This document shows, piece by piece, positions 8,649-17,807 of a stretch of DNA of 64,000 nucleotides; position 1 is the stretch's first letter, and each line of letters starts with the position of its first letter. The position numbers were made by a program, and so were the translations under genes. Location: the NCBI RefSeq assembly GCF_040719375.1, contig NZ_JBFDTP010000001.1, forward strand, positions 806,001-870,000. Reading direction: 5' to 3'. The DNA comes from Clostridium sp. AN503 (GTDB lineage Bacteria; Bacillota; Clostridia; Lachnospirales; Lachnospiraceae). Under the pieces are notes generated by a model. That model saw only the letters and a program-made list of their open reading frames with translations. It ran no database searches and was not told the DNA's origin.

Positions 8649-9347
8649 ATGAAACTGCTGCACAACTTTCTGGGCGTCCTGTGCGCCTTCGCCCTGATGA
8701 TCACGCTGCTGATCACCTCTGTGGAGGCTGTCACCTACTGGACGCCCGGTTACTATGAAAAAGAATACGCCAAATATAACGTCTTGGAGGATGTCAAAAT
8801 GGAGATGGACGACCTGTTGGACGTTACCCATGAGATGATGGCTTTTCTGCGCGGGGACCGGGCGGATCTGCATGTGCCCACCATCGTAGACGGCCAGCCC
8901 CGGGAATTCTTCAATGAGCGGGAGATCGCGCACATGGAGGATGTGAGGGGCCTGTTCCTGGCAGCGATCGCACTCCGGCGGGGCTGCCTGGCTGTGATTG
9001 CCGCCTGCATCGCGCTTCTTATGGCGCTGAAGGCCGATATCCGGCGGGTGCTGCCAAAGATGATCTGCATTGGGACCGGATTGTTTTTTGCTGTGCTGGC
9101 TGCGCTGGCGGGGATCATATCCACAAATTTTACGAAATATTTTATCATTTTCCACGAAATATTTTTCAGCAACGACTTGTGGATGCTGGACCCCAGCACT
9201 GACCTGCTCATAAATATCGTGCCAGAGCCATTTTTTGTGGATACTGCGGCCCGGATCGCTGTGACCTACGGGATATCCGTGATCCTTGTGTCCGTTGTCT
9301 GCCTGCTGCTTTTAAGACGGCATAGGCCCAAAAACAGCCCGTCATGA
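8649..9347 (+). CDS. DUF1461/TIGR01906 integral membrane protein, Lit-like (possible lipoprotein intramolecular acyltransferase)
   Basis: This 232-residue protein has an N-terminal helix, an extracytoplasmic loop, three central helices and a last helix followed by a basic tail, the layout of the TIGR01906 family. Members of this family in low-GC Firmicutes were shown to be Lit, which moves an acyl chain on lipoproteins to give the lyso form. The two His regions of the family are visible: EREIAHMEDVRGLF in the loop and IIFHEIFFSNDLWMLDP with VPEPFFVD. Whether it acts as Lit here is inference from family membership. A GGAAAGGAAG site precedes ATG 8649, and the gene has its own promoter and terminator. 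Confidence 0.8.
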   Translation: MKLLHNFLGVLCAFALMITLLITSVEAVTYWTPGYYEKEYAKYNVLEDVKMEMDDLLDVTHEMMAFLRGDRADLHVPTIVDGQPREFFNEREIAHMEDVRGLFLAAIALRRGCLAVIAACIALLMALKADIRRVLPKMICIGTGLFFAVLAALAGIISTNFTKYFIIFHEIFFSNDLWMLDPSTDLLINIVPEPFFVDTAARIAVTYGISVILVSVVCLLLLRRHRPKNSPS

Positions 9348-9352
9348 CGCAT

Positions 9353-9388
9353 TCCTGCGGAGATTTAGCATCTTCGCAGGATATTTTT
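9353..9388 (+). terminator. intrinsic terminator after the DUF1461 gene
   Basis: A 12-bp stem (TCCTGCGGAGAT with ATCTTCGCAGGA, one G-U pair) has a 5-base loop and is followed by TATTTTTT. Confidence 0.82.
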
Positions 9389-9430
9389 TCCATTTTTTGC
9401 CCAAATCCGTAACATCTTTGTAATATTTTC

Positions 9431-9459
9431 TTTACTTGTCCCGTATTTTCCATTATACT
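9431..9459 (+). promoter_or_regulatory. promoter of the carboxypeptidase gene
   Basis: TTTACT (9431-9436), a 17-base spacer and TATACT (9454-9459) are followed by GGAG and the ATG at 9511. Confidence 0.7.
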
Positions 9460-9510
9460 ACAAGGTAGCACTTTAATTTGTACTCCCATCATTTAAATCG
9501 GAGAAACCAT

Positions 9511-11130
9511 ATGAAACGTATCTTATCCTTTTTGCTGTGCCTGGCGCTTATGACCGGTGTCTTCGCCCAGACCGCATTTGCTGCTCCGGCCTGGCCGGAC
9601 AATGTTTCGATCTCTGCGGAAGGCGGCATATTGATGGACGCGGACTCAGGCGCAGTGCTGTATGGAAAGAGCATCCACGTGCCCTATTTCCCTGCCAGCA
9701 TCACCAAGATACTGACAGCGCTGATCGTCATCGAAAACTGCAACCTGGACGATACTGTCACCTTTTCCCATAATGCAGTATACAATGTGGAAACTGACAG
9801 CAGTAATGCCAACCTTGAAGAGGGCGATACGCTGACCGTTCGTGACTGTCTCTATGCCATGGTCTTAAAGTCGGCCAATGAAGCAGCCAATGCGCTCGCC
9901 GAACACACGGCTGGGTCTGTGGAGGCTTTCGCCGCCATGATGAATGCCAGGGCCTCGTCTCTGGGGTGTACCGATTCCCACTTTAACAATCCCAGCGGGC
10001 TGAACGACCCCAACCACTATACTTCCGCCTACGACATGGCGCTGATCGCACAGGCCGCATTCCAGAATGAGACCTTTGTCGCCATTGATTCCACTCTGTA
10101 TTACGATCTGCCGCCCACCAAACGGAATCCCGACGGGCTGCGGATCTACCCGGGCCACAGGATGTTAAAGAAAAATATGGCCCAGTACTACCCCGGCATC
10201 ATCGGCGGCAAGACCGGGTATACCTCCCTGGCAGGCAACACCCTGGTGACCTGCGCGGAACGGAACGGAATGAAGCTGATCGCAGTGGTCCTGAACGGTC
10301 ATCAGACCCATTATGTTGATACAAAATCCCTGCTGGATTTCGGCTTTGCCAACTTCCGCTCGGTAAATGTGGCGGATGTTGATACCACCTACTCCTCCGT
10401 CACCAACGACATGACCATTGCAGGGCTGCCGACCACAGACTTATCGATTCTGCATATGCAGGAGAACTGCCGGATCACTCTGCCGATCTCCGCAGATTTC
10501 ACGGACGCTGTCTCGACCATATCCTACGACCTGCCGTCCTCGGCTCCCGAGCATGCCATCGCACGGATCGCCTATGAGTATAATGGACGCCAGATCGGAG
10601 CCACTTATCTGATCCATAACATTCTGGGAGCCGCTGCTACTGAACCTGCCATAGAGGTCAGTACAGAAGCCCCCACTGAGGAATCCTCCGCAGACAATGC
10701 GGCAAACGGAGATAACAGGGCCGCCATGGCTGCGGCTGGCCGCAGCGCAGGTGATGGAACCGACTCAGGAGCCTTTAAAGAAACGACTCCAGAGGGAACC
10801 GCTGCCGATCCGGACAAAAAAAGTGCCGGCGAAAAAGACAAGCCAGGCTTTCACATCCCGGCTCCGGTCAAGATCGCCCTGATCGTGATCGTGGTACTGG
10901 CCCTTCTCGGCGGCGGAGTCCTTCTGCTGAAGCTTCATATTGAGAAGCGGGAGGAAGCAGAGCGGATGGCACGCTATAACCGGCGCAAACAGCGCCTCCA
11001 GGATATCGGCATGTCCAGCACCGAATTCGACCTGCTGATGCAGCAGAAACGCTCCGGTCCTTCCATAAGGCAGGAAAAGAAGCCCCGCAGACCAAAGCGG
11101 CATAAATCATTCTTAGATTCCAAACGATAA
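9511..11130 (+). CDS. D-alanyl-D-alanine carboxypeptidase (S11 family, DacA/DacF type) with C-terminal anchor
   Basis: This penicillin-binding enzyme trims the terminal D-Ala of peptidoglycan stem peptides outside the membrane. A signal peptide (residues 1-24, ending AFAAPA) is followed by the catalytic domain with S63-ITK66, S121-AN123 and K234-TG, all intact. A C-terminal PBP5-like beta domain (about 290-380) leads to a Ser/Thr/Ala-rich linker (about 390-445). One membrane helix (about 454-476) and a 60-residue basic cytoplasmic tail close the protein. The tail is longer than the amphipathic anchor of classic DacA. ATG 9511 is chosen because GGAG lies seven bases before it; the frame extends to 9478 without a site. 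Confidence 0.93.
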   Translation: MKRILSFLLCLALMTGVFAQTAFAAPAWPDNVSISAEGGILMDADSGAVLYGKSIHVPYFPASITKILTALIVIENCNLDDTVTFSHNAVYNVETDSSNANLEEGDTLTVRDCLYAMVLKSANEAANALAEHTAGSVEAFAAMMNARASSLGCTDSHFNNPSGLNDPNHYTSAYDMALIAQAAFQNETFVAIDSTLYYDLPPTKRNPDGLRIYPGHRMLKKNMAQYYPGIIGGKTGYTSLAGNTLVTCAERNGMKLIAVVLNGHQTHYVDTKSLLDFGFANFRSVNVADVDTTYSSVTNDMTIAGLPTTDLSILHMQENCRITLPISADFTDAVSTISYDLPSSAPEHAIARIAYEYNGRQIGATYLIHNILGAAATEPAIEVSTEAPTEESSADNAANGDNRAAMAAAGRSAGDGTDSGAFKETTPEGTAADPDKKSAGEKDKPGFHIPAPVKIALIVIVVLALLGGGVLLLKLHIEKREEAERMARYNRRKQRLQDIGMSSTEFDLLMQQKRSGPSIRQEKKPRRPKRHKSFLDSKR

Positions 11131-11175
11131 AAACAGTGCCATGGAGTAATGATTCGTTTCCATGGCACTGTTTTT
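11131..11175. terminator. bidirectional intrinsic terminator
   Basis: A perfect 14-bp stem (AAACAGTGCCATGG with CCATGGCACTGTTT) lies between the convergent carboxypeptidase and MATE genes, with A and T tracts on both sides. Confidence 0.9.
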
Positions 11176-11198
11176 ACTTCATTCATATTTTGCCCTAT

Positions 11199-12572
11199 TT
11201 ACATCCTGCATTCCTGTACGGCGTTTCCGCCCATCTTCTCATGCTTCCTCATATAATACGTCACCGCCGCGATACAATAGCACAGGGCAAGCCCCCATGC
11301 CAGCGGATTGGCAAAGCATATACCGGTAAATCCAAAATATTCCACTGCCAGGATTCCCCCCAGGCTCCGGCCCACAAGCTCTCCCACTCCGGAAATGATC
11401 GCCTGCATGCTGTATCCCAGGCCCTGCAGCGTGTTGCGCATGATCATCAGGGAACCGTGGATAAAGAACAGCAGGCTCATAAGGGACAGATACTGGATGG
11501 CCCCCGCAGCGATCTCGCTGACCGTCTCCCCCAGCACAAGGCCTACCAGCGGACGCTTCAGCAGGAAGATAACAAACCAGATCACAATACAGTAAAGGTA
11601 CTGGATCGTCAGGCCGCTGGCAATCCCCTGCCTGATCCGGTCCATCCGCTTTGCGCCGTAGTTCTGGCCAACATAGGTCGCCATCGCCATACCTACGCTC
11701 TCCATCGGCAGCGTGAACATCTGCCGGATCTTCTCTCCCGCCGTCTGAGCTGCCACCGCAACGCTTCCCAGGCTGTTGATCGCGCCCTGCATCACCACCG
11801 CGCCAATTGCGGAGACGGAATATTCCAATCCCATGGGAATCCCGATCTGGCAGAGCTTCTTCACATGTCTCCCCGAGAATCCCCGCACATCCTTCTGCCA
11901 TTCGATAACGCCTGTGCGCTTCAGCAGCCACCAGCTATTCAGCACACCGCTGACAAGCTGGCTGATCACCGTCGCCCATGCCGCTCCCGCCACACCGCAG
12001 CCAAAAGGCACGATAAATACGTAATCCAGCACAATATTCAGCACGCTTGAAAACACCAGGAAATAAAACGGATGTCTGGAATCCCCCACCGCCCGCAGCG
12101 CGCAGGCAGAATAGTTGTACAGCACAGCTGCGGGTATCCCGATGAAGATAACCTGGATATAGACCACCGCCATATCGAGGATATTCTCCGGAGTCCGGAT
12201 CAGGATCAGGAGAGGCCGTGCCAGAAGAAATGTAACTGCCGCCAGCACTACGCTTATGATCGCGCTGAGCCCCGTTCCATTCATGAAATATTGATCCAGC
12301 TCCTTCTTGTCATGGGCGCCGAAGCTCTGAGCCAGCAATATGCCAAATCCCACGCACAAACCCTGCACAAACCCCAATATCAGGAAATTCAGCGAATAGG
12401 TGGTCCCGACGGCTGCCAGCGCATCCACGCCCACAAACCGCCCTACGATCACTGTATCAACAAAACTATAGAGCTGCTGGAACAGGGTCCCCAGCACCAG
12501 CGGAATTGCAAATAAAAATATCTGAGTGATCGGACGGCCAGTCGTCAGATCCTGTGTGTTCCGGCTTTTCAT
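11199..12572 (-). CDS. MATE family multidrug/cation efflux transporter
   Basis: This 457-residue protein has about twelve membrane helices in two homologous halves. The start of the domain (TTGRPITQIFLFAIPLVLGTLFQQLYSFVDTVIVGRFVG) is the classic MATE/NorM-DinF signature, and the second half repeats it (GIPMGLEYSVSAIGAVVMQGAIN). It likely exports drugs or metabolites in exchange for Na+ or H+. I chose ATG 12572 because GGGG lies 9 bases upstream; the ATG five codons earlier has no site. It follows the GH31 gene on the same strand after a weak stem-loop, so it may have its own promoter. Confidence 0.92.
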   Translation of the reverse strand: MKSRNTQDLTTGRPITQIFLFAIPLVLGTLFQQLYSFVDTVIVGRFVGVDALAAVGTTYSLNFLILGFVQGLCVGFGILLAQSFGAHDKKELDQYFMNGTGLSAIISVVLAAVTFLLARPLLILIRTPENILDMAVVYIQVIFIGIPAAVLYNYSACALRAVGDSRHPFYFLVFSSVLNIVLDYVFIVPFGCGVAGAAWATVISQLVSGVLNSWWLLKRTGVIEWQKDVRGFSGRHVKKLCQIGIPMGLEYSVSAIGAVVMQGAINSLGSVAVAAQTAGEKIRQMFTLPMESVGMAMATYVGQNYGAKRMDRIRQGIASGLTIQYLYCIVIWFVIFLLKRPLVGLVLGETVSEIAAGAIQYLSLMSLLFFIHGSLMIMRNTLQGLGYSMQAIISGVGELVGRSLGGILAVEYFGFTGICFANPLAWGLALCYCIAAVTYYMRKHEKMGGNAVQECRM

Positions 12573-12639
12573 CTTCCATATCCCCATCTTTTATACCAAT
12601 CGCTTTGGTTATTCATACAACGCACTCCGCGCAGTCAAA

Positions 12640-12672
12640 TGACCGCGGCCCGCCACTGGCAGACCGCGGTCA
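12640..12672 (-). terminator. stem-loop after the GH31 gene, weak terminator
   Basis: A 9-bp GC-rich stem (TGACCGCGG with CCGCGGTCA) lies 20 bases after the GH31 stop, but only a short ATTTG follows on the minus strand, so termination may be partial. Confidence 0.5.
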
Positions 12673-12691
12673 GCTACACATCATACCAGAC

Positions 12692-15211
12692 TTATAAGTC
12701 CTGGTCAAGTACCATGCCGATCAGATCAAATTTTTCACAGCTGAGTACAATATCAAAATCCTTTTTATCCGGCTTCGGACATTTTATCATAACCGTGCGG
12801 TCGCTTAAGTTATAATACCAGCCGCATTCCGCCTCATCCAGATTCTCCTTCACAAGGAATCTTGGGATCTGCTCGCCGTCTACAGTCACCCAATAAGCGC
12901 CCTTTTCCTTGCTCACTACTTTAAGGGTCAGCTTCTCTACCGTATCCTTATAATCACCCTCCTTATGGAAGGAGATCACAGTGCGGTCCCCGGACTTCAC
13001 GCAGATATCCGTGCGGGAATAGATGCCTTTTTCAAAATCCTTCGTGTGACCGTCATCATCATAGAATACAAAATCACAGTCACTTTCTGCGCTGATCACA
13101 AGATCCAGCTGTTTCATGATATCCGTAGAAGCCTGGTGCACATCCTCCGTAGTCATATAGACAGCGGAGCCGCGCAGGAACATCGGGATCGAGGACAACG
13201 TCACCGGAAGCTCTATGGTCTGTCCGCCCTCATATGCACGGAACCGGTCGTTCATGTCATACCAGGTGGTTCCCTTCGGCAGATAGATCCGGCGGGTCTT
13301 TGCATCCTTTTCGACCACGTTTGCCACCAGCACCGACGGTCCGAACATAAAGGTAAGGTTCTCGTCTGTATAGCACGCTTCATCCTCAGGGAACTCTAAA
13401 AACAGCGGGCGCATGGCCGGCATACCGGTCTCATAGGCCTGGCGCATCAGGGAATAGAGGTACGGCATCATACGGTAACGCTGCGCATAGGCCGCGCGCA
13501 CATCCTCGATATGCTCCTCATACATCCAGGGCTGGGTCACCGTATTGTCGCTGTTGGCCGAGTTCATGCAGAATCTCGGCTGGAAGATCCCGCTCTGGAT
13601 CCAGCGCAGCATAAGCTCCCCTTCCGGCGCCGGTCCCGCAAAGCCGCCGATATCGCAGCCCATGTTGGCGCAGCCGGACAGGCCCATACCCAGGATCGTC
13701 GCAATATTGAACTTCACGGTGCGCCAGTCGGTCAAGTTGTCTCCGCCCCATACCTGGGCGTACCGCTGGATTCCGGCATAACCCGCCCGGTTGATGATGT
13801 AGGGCCGCTCGTTGGGGTACATCTCCGCCAGCGCCTGTTTGCCCACGTAAGCCATCATATTGGAATGGATGATCTTCATTTCCGCCATGGTCTTCTTCCT
13901 GCCGTCGCAGTCACAGAGGGCGTTTCGGTCCTCCACGCCGTCGAATTCACAGTTGTCGTTCCAGACCGTCATTGAGCCTTTCTTCAGCAGAGTCTCCTTA
14001 AGCAGCTCTTTCCAGGTATCCCTTCCCTTTGCACCGGTGAAATCCACGAACCTGCCGTAGCCGCCCCACCAGCGTCCGATGTAATCCTCGCTGCCGTCTG
14101 GCGTTTTTACGAATACATCATTCTTTTTAAACACATCCATGTAGGGATGGTTTTTCAGGATTCCCGGCTTCATGTTGGGGATCACATTGATGCCCATGCC
14201 GCTCATCTTCTCAAAGAAGCCCTCCGGGTCCGGGAACCGCTTGTAGTTCCAGTTGAAAATGTAGCGCAGGTTGTCCTCCTCACCCGATGAATATCCGGAT
14301 GCAAGCCAGAAATTATCAATATAGATCTTCTCGTCAAAATGCTTTTGGATGACCTTGTAAATCTCCTTGTCACAGTCCTTCTCAAGCTCCGCATAGTACA
14401 TGGTGGAAGCCGTATACCCTAAAGACTGCTTGGTAGGCATCGCGCTGCGCCCGGTCAGCCAGGTATAGCGGCTGACGACCTCTGATGCGGACGGACCATT
14501 TATGAGAAACAGATCCAGGTCGCCGCCGTCAGTCTGGTAGTAACAGTAACGGTCCCAGTAACCGCTGATCTCATTGCACATGTCAAACACGGAATCATGG
14601 GAATTGTTGTAAAACAGCCCCACCGCAGTTTTGACCTGGTCATTGATCCGGATATAGAACGGAATATGCTTGTACAGCGGTTCCCCGTTTTCCGGATCAT
14701 GGCCGATGGCATCCTTCGGAGACATGCGGAGGCGTTTGCCCTTCTTATCCAGATGCCCGGTCTTTTCCCCAAATCCATAGAAATGGTCATGTTCCCGGTC
14801 TACAAGGCTGTAGTGGGTCAATCTGCCAAGCTGGTCACAGTCGAAAGCCCGCTCCTTTAGATCCTGGTAGATCACCGCACCGTTTTTGTCGATCAGGCGG
14901 AAGCTGAACGGCTCCTTGCGGAGTACCAGTTTACACGTAGCAGTTGTAAATGTGATCTTTTTGTCCGTCTCCTCATAAGGGACAGAAAGTGCCGTGATCC
15001 GTGTGCGCTCTTCCTTAAAAAGCTCATCCAGCTCATCCTCCCACGCCGTAGTGACCAGCGCGTAGGACGCTTCCTCGAAGCTCCGGCTGAAGCTGGTACG
15101 GATCCGGATCACGTCGTCGCTTAAAAATACCAGCATTACATCTGCATTGTCCCCATGGATCATATATCCGTTATCAGTCTTTTCTACCGACTGAAATCGA
15201 TTTAACATCAT
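12692..15211 (-). CDS. glycoside hydrolase family 31 protein (alpha-glycosidase), copy A
   Basis: This is a retaining alpha-glycosidase of family GH31, 839 residues, without a signal peptide, so it works in the cytoplasm. An N-terminal beta-sandwich (to about 230) precedes the TIM barrel and C-terminal beta domains. The nucleophile region reads W-N-D419-NCEFD in place of the usual WxDMxE, and the acid/base is D491 in WGGDNLTDW. Other motifs are HFYGFGEKTG and GFAGPAPEGELMLRW. It ends the TRAP-GH31 operon and is a diverged tandem copy of the next gene. The exact substrate (glucoside, xyloside, acidic sugar) cannot be read; the TRAP genes upstream hint at an acidic product. Confidence 0.93.
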   Translation of the reverse strand: MMLNRFQSVEKTDNGYMIHGDNADVMLVFLSDDVIRIRTSFSRSFEEASYALVTTAWEDELDELFKEERTRITALSVPYEETDKKITFTTATCKLVLRKEPFSFRLIDKNGAVIYQDLKERAFDCDQLGRLTHYSLVDREHDHFYGFGEKTGHLDKKGKRLRMSPKDAIGHDPENGEPLYKHIPFYIRINDQVKTAVGLFYNNSHDSVFDMCNEISGYWDRYCYYQTDGGDLDLFLINGPSASEVVSRYTWLTGRSAMPTKQSLGYTASTMYYAELEKDCDKEIYKVIQKHFDEKIYIDNFWLASGYSSGEEDNLRYIFNWNYKRFPDPEGFFEKMSGMGINVIPNMKPGILKNHPYMDVFKKNDVFVKTPDGSEDYIGRWWGGYGRFVDFTGAKGRDTWKELLKETLLKKGSMTVWNDNCEFDGVEDRNALCDCDGRKKTMAEMKIIHSNMMAYVGKQALAEMYPNERPYIINRAGYAGIQRYAQVWGGDNLTDWRTVKFNIATILGMGLSGCANMGCDIGGFAGPAPEGELMLRWIQSGIFQPRFCMNSANSDNTVTQPWMYEEHIEDVRAAYAQRYRMMPYLYSLMRQAYETGMPAMRPLFLEFPEDEACYTDENLTFMFGPSVLVANVVEKDAKTRRIYLPKGTTWYDMNDRFRAYEGGQTIELPVTLSSIPMFLRGSAVYMTTEDVHQASTDIMKQLDLVISAESDCDFVFYDDDGHTKDFEKGIYSRTDICVKSGDRTVISFHKEGDYKDTVEKLTLKVVSKEKGAYWVTVDGEQIPRFLVKENLDEAECGWYYNLSDRTVMIKCPKPDKKDFDIVLSCEKFDLIGMVLDQDL

Positions 15212-15269
15212 AATATTTTACCTCTCTGCGTTGTATTATCCACTCATTTTACAACAATATCAAGTATTT

Positions 15270-17765
15270 TCACATCCCAATCAGGTCAAAATCTTCAAAT
15301 GACACAGTCAGCGTAATATCTTTTTTAGGATTTGCATATTTCACTTCCACAGCTTTTTTCGTCTGGCTGTAATACCAGCCCTCCGCTGCATCGTCAAACT
15401 TTTTCCTGTTTAAGAAATGCTCCAGCTTTCTGCCGCCAAGAGCCACCCAGAAGGGGCTTCTGTCCTTGCGGATCATCTCGACGACCACATCCTCCACAAA
15501 GTCTTCATAAACACCCTCAGCAGTAAACTCCACGTTTACAACGTCTTTTCCAGACATCTGGATCTGGACCTTCCGGTATACGCCGTCTTTAAAAGCATTG
15601 GTCACGCCGTCGTCATCATAGAGCACATAGCTGCTCTCCTGCCCCGGCGCCAGCGTCAGATGCAGGCTGGTCATGTGGTCGCGCTCCATACTCATCAGCT
15701 GGTTGGCCGCCATCGGGATGATGGCTCCTTCACGGATAAACATGGGGATCGTCTCCATGGAGACCGGAACCTCGATGGTCTGTCCCCCTTCATAGCAGGC
15801 ATAATTATCATTCCAGTCATACCATTTGCAGCCTGCCGGAAGATATACCTGCCTGGTCTTCGCGCCTTTCTCGATCACATTAGCCACCAGGATATCCCTG
15901 CCGTACAAAAACTCAAAGCTCTCGTCATACACCTTCGGATCATTCTGGAATTCATATACCAGCGCCCTCATGATCGGCGCGCCGGTCTGGCTGGCTTCGT
16001 ACTCTGCGGAATACAGATACGGCGTCAGTCGGTAGCGCAAAAGGATCGCATCCCGGATGATATCTGCGGAATCCCGGTACATCCACGGTTCCGTCACCGT
16101 GTTGTCATTGCTGGCAGAATGGATGGAAAAACGGGGCTGGAACACGCCGTTCTGTACCCAGCGCACAAACAATTCCTCCTCCGGTGCAGGACCTGCAAAG
16201 CCGCCGATATCCGCGCCCTCGTTGGGCTGCCCGGACAGGCCCATACCGGTGATGATCGGGATATTGTACTGTAAGGATTTCCAGCTGGTAGAGTTGTCCC
16301 CGCACCAGGTCTGGGCATACTTCTGGATCCCTGCGCTGCCGCTGCGGCACACCACATATGGTCTTGCATCCTTATCATGCTCTCTGACTGCATCACCTGC
16401 GATCTTGCACATCAAAGTACTCATCAACGGCTTAAGCTGACCGATCGTACCTCCTTTGCCGTCGAAATCACAGCGGCAGTCCTTGTCCAACAGACTGTCA
16501 TATTCGCAGTTGTCATCCCAGATTGAATTGGTTCCCACGTCAATCACATGCTCGGTCAGATATTCCTTCCATGCCTGGCGGGCTTCCGGCTTCGTGAAAT
16601 CCCAGAACGCGCCGTCGCCGCCCCACCATTTACCGATGCTGTAGCTCCCGCCTTCCGGGTCCTTAACAAATACGTCCTTTTTCACAAACTCATCAAACCA
16701 CGGATGCATCAGCAGGATTCCCGGCTTTACATTCGGCACATTCTGAGCGCCCTTCTCATTCATCGCCGCAAAATAAGCGCGCGGATCCTTAAACCTGGTG
16801 GTGTTCCAGGTAAATACGCAGCGGCGGTTCTCGTAGCTGGTGTACCCGGATGACAGATGGAAACCGTCGATCGGGAATCCCTCTTCCTTCACCGTATCGA
16901 TAAATCCCAGCACTGCGTCATCGCTGTCCTTATCCAGTTCTGGATAATACATGGAGGAACCCTGATATCCCAGCGCACGTTTGGGAAGCAGCGCCGGACG
17001 GCCTGTCAGCAGCGTATAATTGTCCACAATCCGTTTCATGGTATTTCCGCCGATGAAAAACAGGTCGATGTCACCGCCGTCTGCCTGCCAGTATGTATAG
17101 CGGGGCCAGTAGTTGCTCTTCTCACAGCCCATATTAAAAACGGACTCATAAAAGTTGTTGTAAAATAATCCAACCGCCTTTTTATTTTCACGGTTCATAC
17201 GGATATAAAACGGGATATGTTTATACAGGGTATCCATCTTTTCCGCGTCATAACCCATGGCGTCCGTCGCCCGCTGACGCAGGAATGTTTTATTCTTGTT
17301 GAGCAGACCTGCCTTCTCCCCAAACCCGTAATAGCATTCCTCTTCGCCCTGCATCTGGCTGTAATGATTTACCCGCAGGTTGGAATCCTGGATAAACGGA
17401 TTGCCTTCGATATCACTGTACAGCAATGTGCCTTCGCCGTCATACAGCTTAAAGCACAGCGGGTCCTTCTGCATGGACAGGCGCAGAGCCGGAGTCGTGA
17501 ACTCCAGGCTTTCTGCAGTTTCCTCCACAACAGCCGGCGCAGGTTCCTTCCTGGTACGTTCTCCGGCAAACAGTCCGTCTAAACGGTCCTCCCACGCAGT
17601 AGTGGAGAGAATATAAGATTCCTCCGCCATCTCTTTATCAAACGAGACCCTGACACGCACGATCTCATCCGTTACGAAGCAGACGCCTATGTCCGCACAG
17701 TTGGTATGGATCAGATATACACCGTTTCCTGCCTCGTATCCGCGATATTCTTTACAAATTTTCAT
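15270..17765 (-). CDS. glycoside hydrolase family 31 protein (alpha-glycosidase), copy B
   Basis: This is a second cytoplasmic GH31 enzyme of 831 residues with the same layout as copy A. The nucleophile is D418 in WDDNCEYD and the acid/base D490 in WCGDNSTSW, one residue offset from copy A, so the two align almost without gaps around the active site. Differences near the site (WGGDNLTDW against WCGDNSTSW, NCEF against NCEY) suggest related but distinct substrates. GGAG precedes ATG 17765 by 8 bases. It starts 42 bases after the TRAP large permease, so it is in the same operon. Confidence 0.93.
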   Translation of the reverse strand: MKICKEYRGYEAGNGVYLIHTNCADIGVCFVTDEIVRVRVSFDKEMAEESYILSTTAWEDRLDGLFAGERTRKEPAPAVVEETAESLEFTTPALRLSMQKDPLCFKLYDGEGTLLYSDIEGNPFIQDSNLRVNHYSQMQGEEECYYGFGEKAGLLNKNKTFLRQRATDAMGYDAEKMDTLYKHIPFYIRMNRENKKAVGLFYNNFYESVFNMGCEKSNYWPRYTYWQADGGDIDLFFIGGNTMKRIVDNYTLLTGRPALLPKRALGYQGSSMYYPELDKDSDDAVLGFIDTVKEEGFPIDGFHLSSGYTSYENRRCVFTWNTTRFKDPRAYFAAMNEKGAQNVPNVKPGILLMHPWFDEFVKKDVFVKDPEGGSYSIGKWWGGDGAFWDFTKPEARQAWKEYLTEHVIDVGTNSIWDDNCEYDSLLDKDCRCDFDGKGGTIGQLKPLMSTLMCKIAGDAVREHDKDARPYVVCRSGSAGIQKYAQTWCGDNSTSWKSLQYNIPIITGMGLSGQPNEGADIGGFAGPAPEEELFVRWVQNGVFQPRFSIHSASNDNTVTEPWMYRDSADIIRDAILLRYRLTPYLYSAEYEASQTGAPIMRALVYEFQNDPKVYDESFEFLYGRDILVANVIEKGAKTRQVYLPAGCKWYDWNDNYACYEGGQTIEVPVSMETIPMFIREGAIIPMAANQLMSMERDHMTSLHLTLAPGQESSYVLYDDDGVTNAFKDGVYRKVQIQMSGKDVVNVEFTAEGVYEDFVEDVVVEMIRKDRSPFWVALGGRKLEHFLNRKKFDDAAEGWYYSQTKKAVEVKYANPKKDITLTVSFEDFDLIGM

Positions 17766-17807
17766 ACTGATTTCTCCATAACTTCCACAGCTATCAGGAT
17801 TTACAGG

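Noticed and set aside
11136..12050. Open frame of about 300 codons on the plus strand opposite the MATE gene
   Set aside because: It begins within the shared terminator, has no ribosome site, and its text is rich in His, Gln, Arg and Pro without membrane or domain pattern, as expected from antisense of a membrane protein gene.
12692..17765. Tandem GH31 genes as an assembly duplication
   Set aside because: The two proteins differ throughout, including next to the active site, so they are old paralogs.
12692..17765. Calling the GH31 genes sulfoquinovosidases
   Set aside because: They are about 150 residues longer than known ones and I cannot see the sulfonate-binding residues; left as a test in the findings.
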